A stretch of DNA of 64,000 bases from Peribacillus asahii (GTDB taxonomy: Bacteria > Bacillota > Bacilli > Bacillales > DSM-1321), in contig NZ_CP026095.1 of assembly GCF_004006295.1 (NCBI RefSeq), positions 3,997,501-4,061,500 of the forward strand, written 5' to 3'. This document shows positions 62,734-64,000 of the stretch, piece after piece; position 1 is the stretch's first letter, and every line of letters begins with the position of its first letter. The notes under the pieces were generated by a model. That model was not told where the DNA came from, did not search any database, and saw nothing but the letters and a program-made list of their open reading frames with translations. The translations under genes were made by a program, and so were the position numbers.

Positions 62734-63729
62734 TTAAAATAAAATCGCTTCAGCTAATAACCGATAGGAATTAATTTTGTCTTCAAAACAATGTGTTGTC
62801 GTAGTAATCATTATTTCATCTGTTTCATATTCTTTTTGCAGAGCTTGAAACCTTTCCTGTAATTGTTCTGGAGTGCCAATTAACATTTTTTGTTCCATTT
62901 GCTTTTTAACTTGTTTTTCTTCGGAAGATAATATTTCTTTCTTTGCTTCTTCACCAGATGGAATGTATGCTCCTTTTCCTTTGGCGCTCCGAATTTTCCA
63001 AATAGACGAACTTAAAGCTAGCTCCCTTGCTCTCTCTTCTGTTTCCGCACAAATAGCTGTCACTGTGAGCAATGTTTTCGGCGAGGCCAACATACGCGAC
63101 TTTTTAAAATTCTCTCTGTAGCTTTTCATACTCGCTTTACCATCCGCTTCACTCATAAATTCCCCAAACGCATACGCCACTCCATTTTCAGCTGCAAGCA
63201 TGGCACTTTTTTTACTCGTTCCAAGCATCCATATTTCAGGCGGGACATCTGGAACTGGTGCTGGTTTTACGGTGGAAAATGCATGAGAGTCAGGAAAATC
63301 ATCATGGAGAAATTGAATTAATTCAGCAACTAGCTCCGGCATTTTCCACACATTTTCAAGAAAGTTATTCGCTAGCGCCATTGATGCTTCTGCTGCTCCT
63401 CCAGGTGCTCGTCCAATTCCAAGGTCAATTCGATTCGGAAAAAGTGTAGCTAATGTATTAAACGTTTCTGCCACTTTATACGGCCTATAGTAAGGTAATA
63501 AAAGCGCTCCGCTGCCAAGCTTTATTTTCTCAGTATGAGCACCCATCACTCCTAACAAAATCTCTGGGGCAGAACTGGCGAGCCCACCTAAATCATGATG
63601 CTCTGTCAACCAATAACGAGTGTAACCAAATGCTTCACCTGCTTTGGCTAATTGAATCGATTGCTGCAAAGCTTCTTTCGCAGAAAGTCCTTCAGAAATT
63701 GGGGATTGATCAAGAATACTGAGCTTCAA
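62734..63729 (-). CDS. Luciferase-like (LLM class) flavin-dependent oxidoreductase
   Basis: The 331-residue protein is a TIM-barrel flavoprotein of the bacterial luciferase-like family. It begins with LSILDQSPISEG, then YTRYWLTEHHDLGGLASSAPE, KLGSGALLLPYYRPYKVAE and RIDLGIGRAPGGA, all hallmarks of the MsnO8/YceB-type LLM subgroup. It uses reduced FMN; the substrate is unknown. A PxLLxG start is absent and no partner flavin reductase is adjacent. The gene stands alone. Confidence 0.9.
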   Translation of the reverse strand: MKLSILDQSPISEGLSAKEALQQSIQLAKAGEAFGYTRYWLTEHHDLGGLASSAPEILLGVMGAHTEKIKLGSGALLLPYYRPYKVAETFNTLATLFPNRIDLGIGRAPGGAAEASMALANNFLENVWKMPELVAELIQFLHDDFPDSHAFSTVKPAPVPDVPPEIWMLGTSKKSAMLAAENGVAYAFGEFMSEADGKASMKSYRENFKKSRMLASPKTLLTVTAICAETEERARELALSSSIWKIRSAKGKGAYIPSGEEAKKEILSSEEKQVKKQMEQKMLIGTPEQLQERFQALQKEYETDEIMITTTTHCFEDKINSYRLLAEAILF

Positions 63730-63868
63730 ACTACATCCCTTCCTTCATCATTATGTAATAACTATGCTATAGTATTCGGACCCATCTGTCGCTTGATTCG
63801 CTTGAACATGCATGAAAAATGCTTTTCGAGAAAAACTAGAGAGGAATTATAGAAAGGAGCGAAGAAAT

Positions 63869-64000
63869 ATGAGTCGAGGTCAGCATTATAATCATAAGAA
63901 AAAAGGGCACCCTGGAAACCTTCCTAAAAATAGTGTAACCGAAGGAAAAGATCATATCCAATATGGTAAACCGATTGAAAATATTATTCCGGAAGAAGCA
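63869..64000 (+). CDS. Start of a basic protein, unrecognised (partial)
   Basis: A frame opens at an ATG with AAAGGAG 9 bp upstream and leaves the window after 44 codons. The N-terminus SRGQHYNHKKKGHPGNLPKN is His- and Lys-rich, and acidic residues follow. The end of the protein is not visible, so no family is named. Confidence 0.5.
   Translation, partial: MSRGQHYNHKKKGHPGNLPKNSVTEGKDHIQYGKPIENIIPEEA

Overview
The window looks like chromosome from a low-GC, spore-forming Bacillales species. It has a CwlJ cortex-lytic enzyme behind a sigma-E-type promoter, a LysM/GH18 spore-type hydrolase, KimA and Ktr potassium transport, a SinI-like peptide, a ydaO-type c-di-AMP riboswitch and a ZTP riboswitch. 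I did not fix the species.

The organising principle of the left 42 kb is a tRNA-Ala(GGC) gene used repeatedly as an integration site. A complete copy with its own promoter lies at 300-372 and a second complete copy at 13744-13816. Two 43-bp 3'-half copies, starting in the anticodon loop, lie at 36598-36640 and 40776-40818. Each copy is paired with an integrase or its remains: an intact tyrosine recombinase (496-1404), a frameshifted C-terminal remnant (13369-13651), an integrase with one frameshift plus an excisionase (36761-38260), and an N-terminal fragment (40952-41272). Short direct repeats that look like arm-type sites flank the copies. This is a tandem array of at least three islands plus a prophage scrap.

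Island 1 (0.3-13.8 kb) is plasmid-like. It carries a winged-helix replication-type protein with iteron-like repeats and a serine resolvase with a res-like site. It also carries three nuclease-type proteins: an XPD/DinG-like helicase fused to a PD-(D/E)XK domain, an integrase-fold protein fused to an HNH domain, and a GIY-YIG protein. The content is that of a defence or mobility island.

The 13.8-36.6 kb segment holds a SinI-like peptide, a BcrAB-type ABC exporter with its two-component system, a secreted toxin and immunity pair, a Zur-controlled ZinT lipoprotein, a potassium/proton homeostasis group (KimA, CPA1 antiporter, KtrB-KtrA), and a thiol/quinone stress group (DsbA-like, AzoR, YwnB-like, Rrf2 regulator). 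It also holds one IS3 copy and one IS110-family element. The small island at 36.6-40.8 kb carries a flavin monooxygenase as cargo. Decayed phage genes fill 40.8-42.7 kb.

From 42.8 kb the content looks like ordinary chromosome: cwlJ, LysM-GH18 hydrolase, two large hybrid sensor kinases, an MFS transporter, a YqcI-like protein and serA under a ZTP riboswitch. It ends with a second IS110-family element, a FAH-family enzyme, an alpha/beta hydrolase, a second identical IS3 copy in inverse orientation, a DUF2935 protein, a CDF transporter remnant, DoxX and a luciferase-like oxidoreductase.

A dispersed intergenic repeat family built around small hairpins recurs mainly in 14-36 kb and 57-63 kb. Both IS3 copies sit in the loops of such hairpins.
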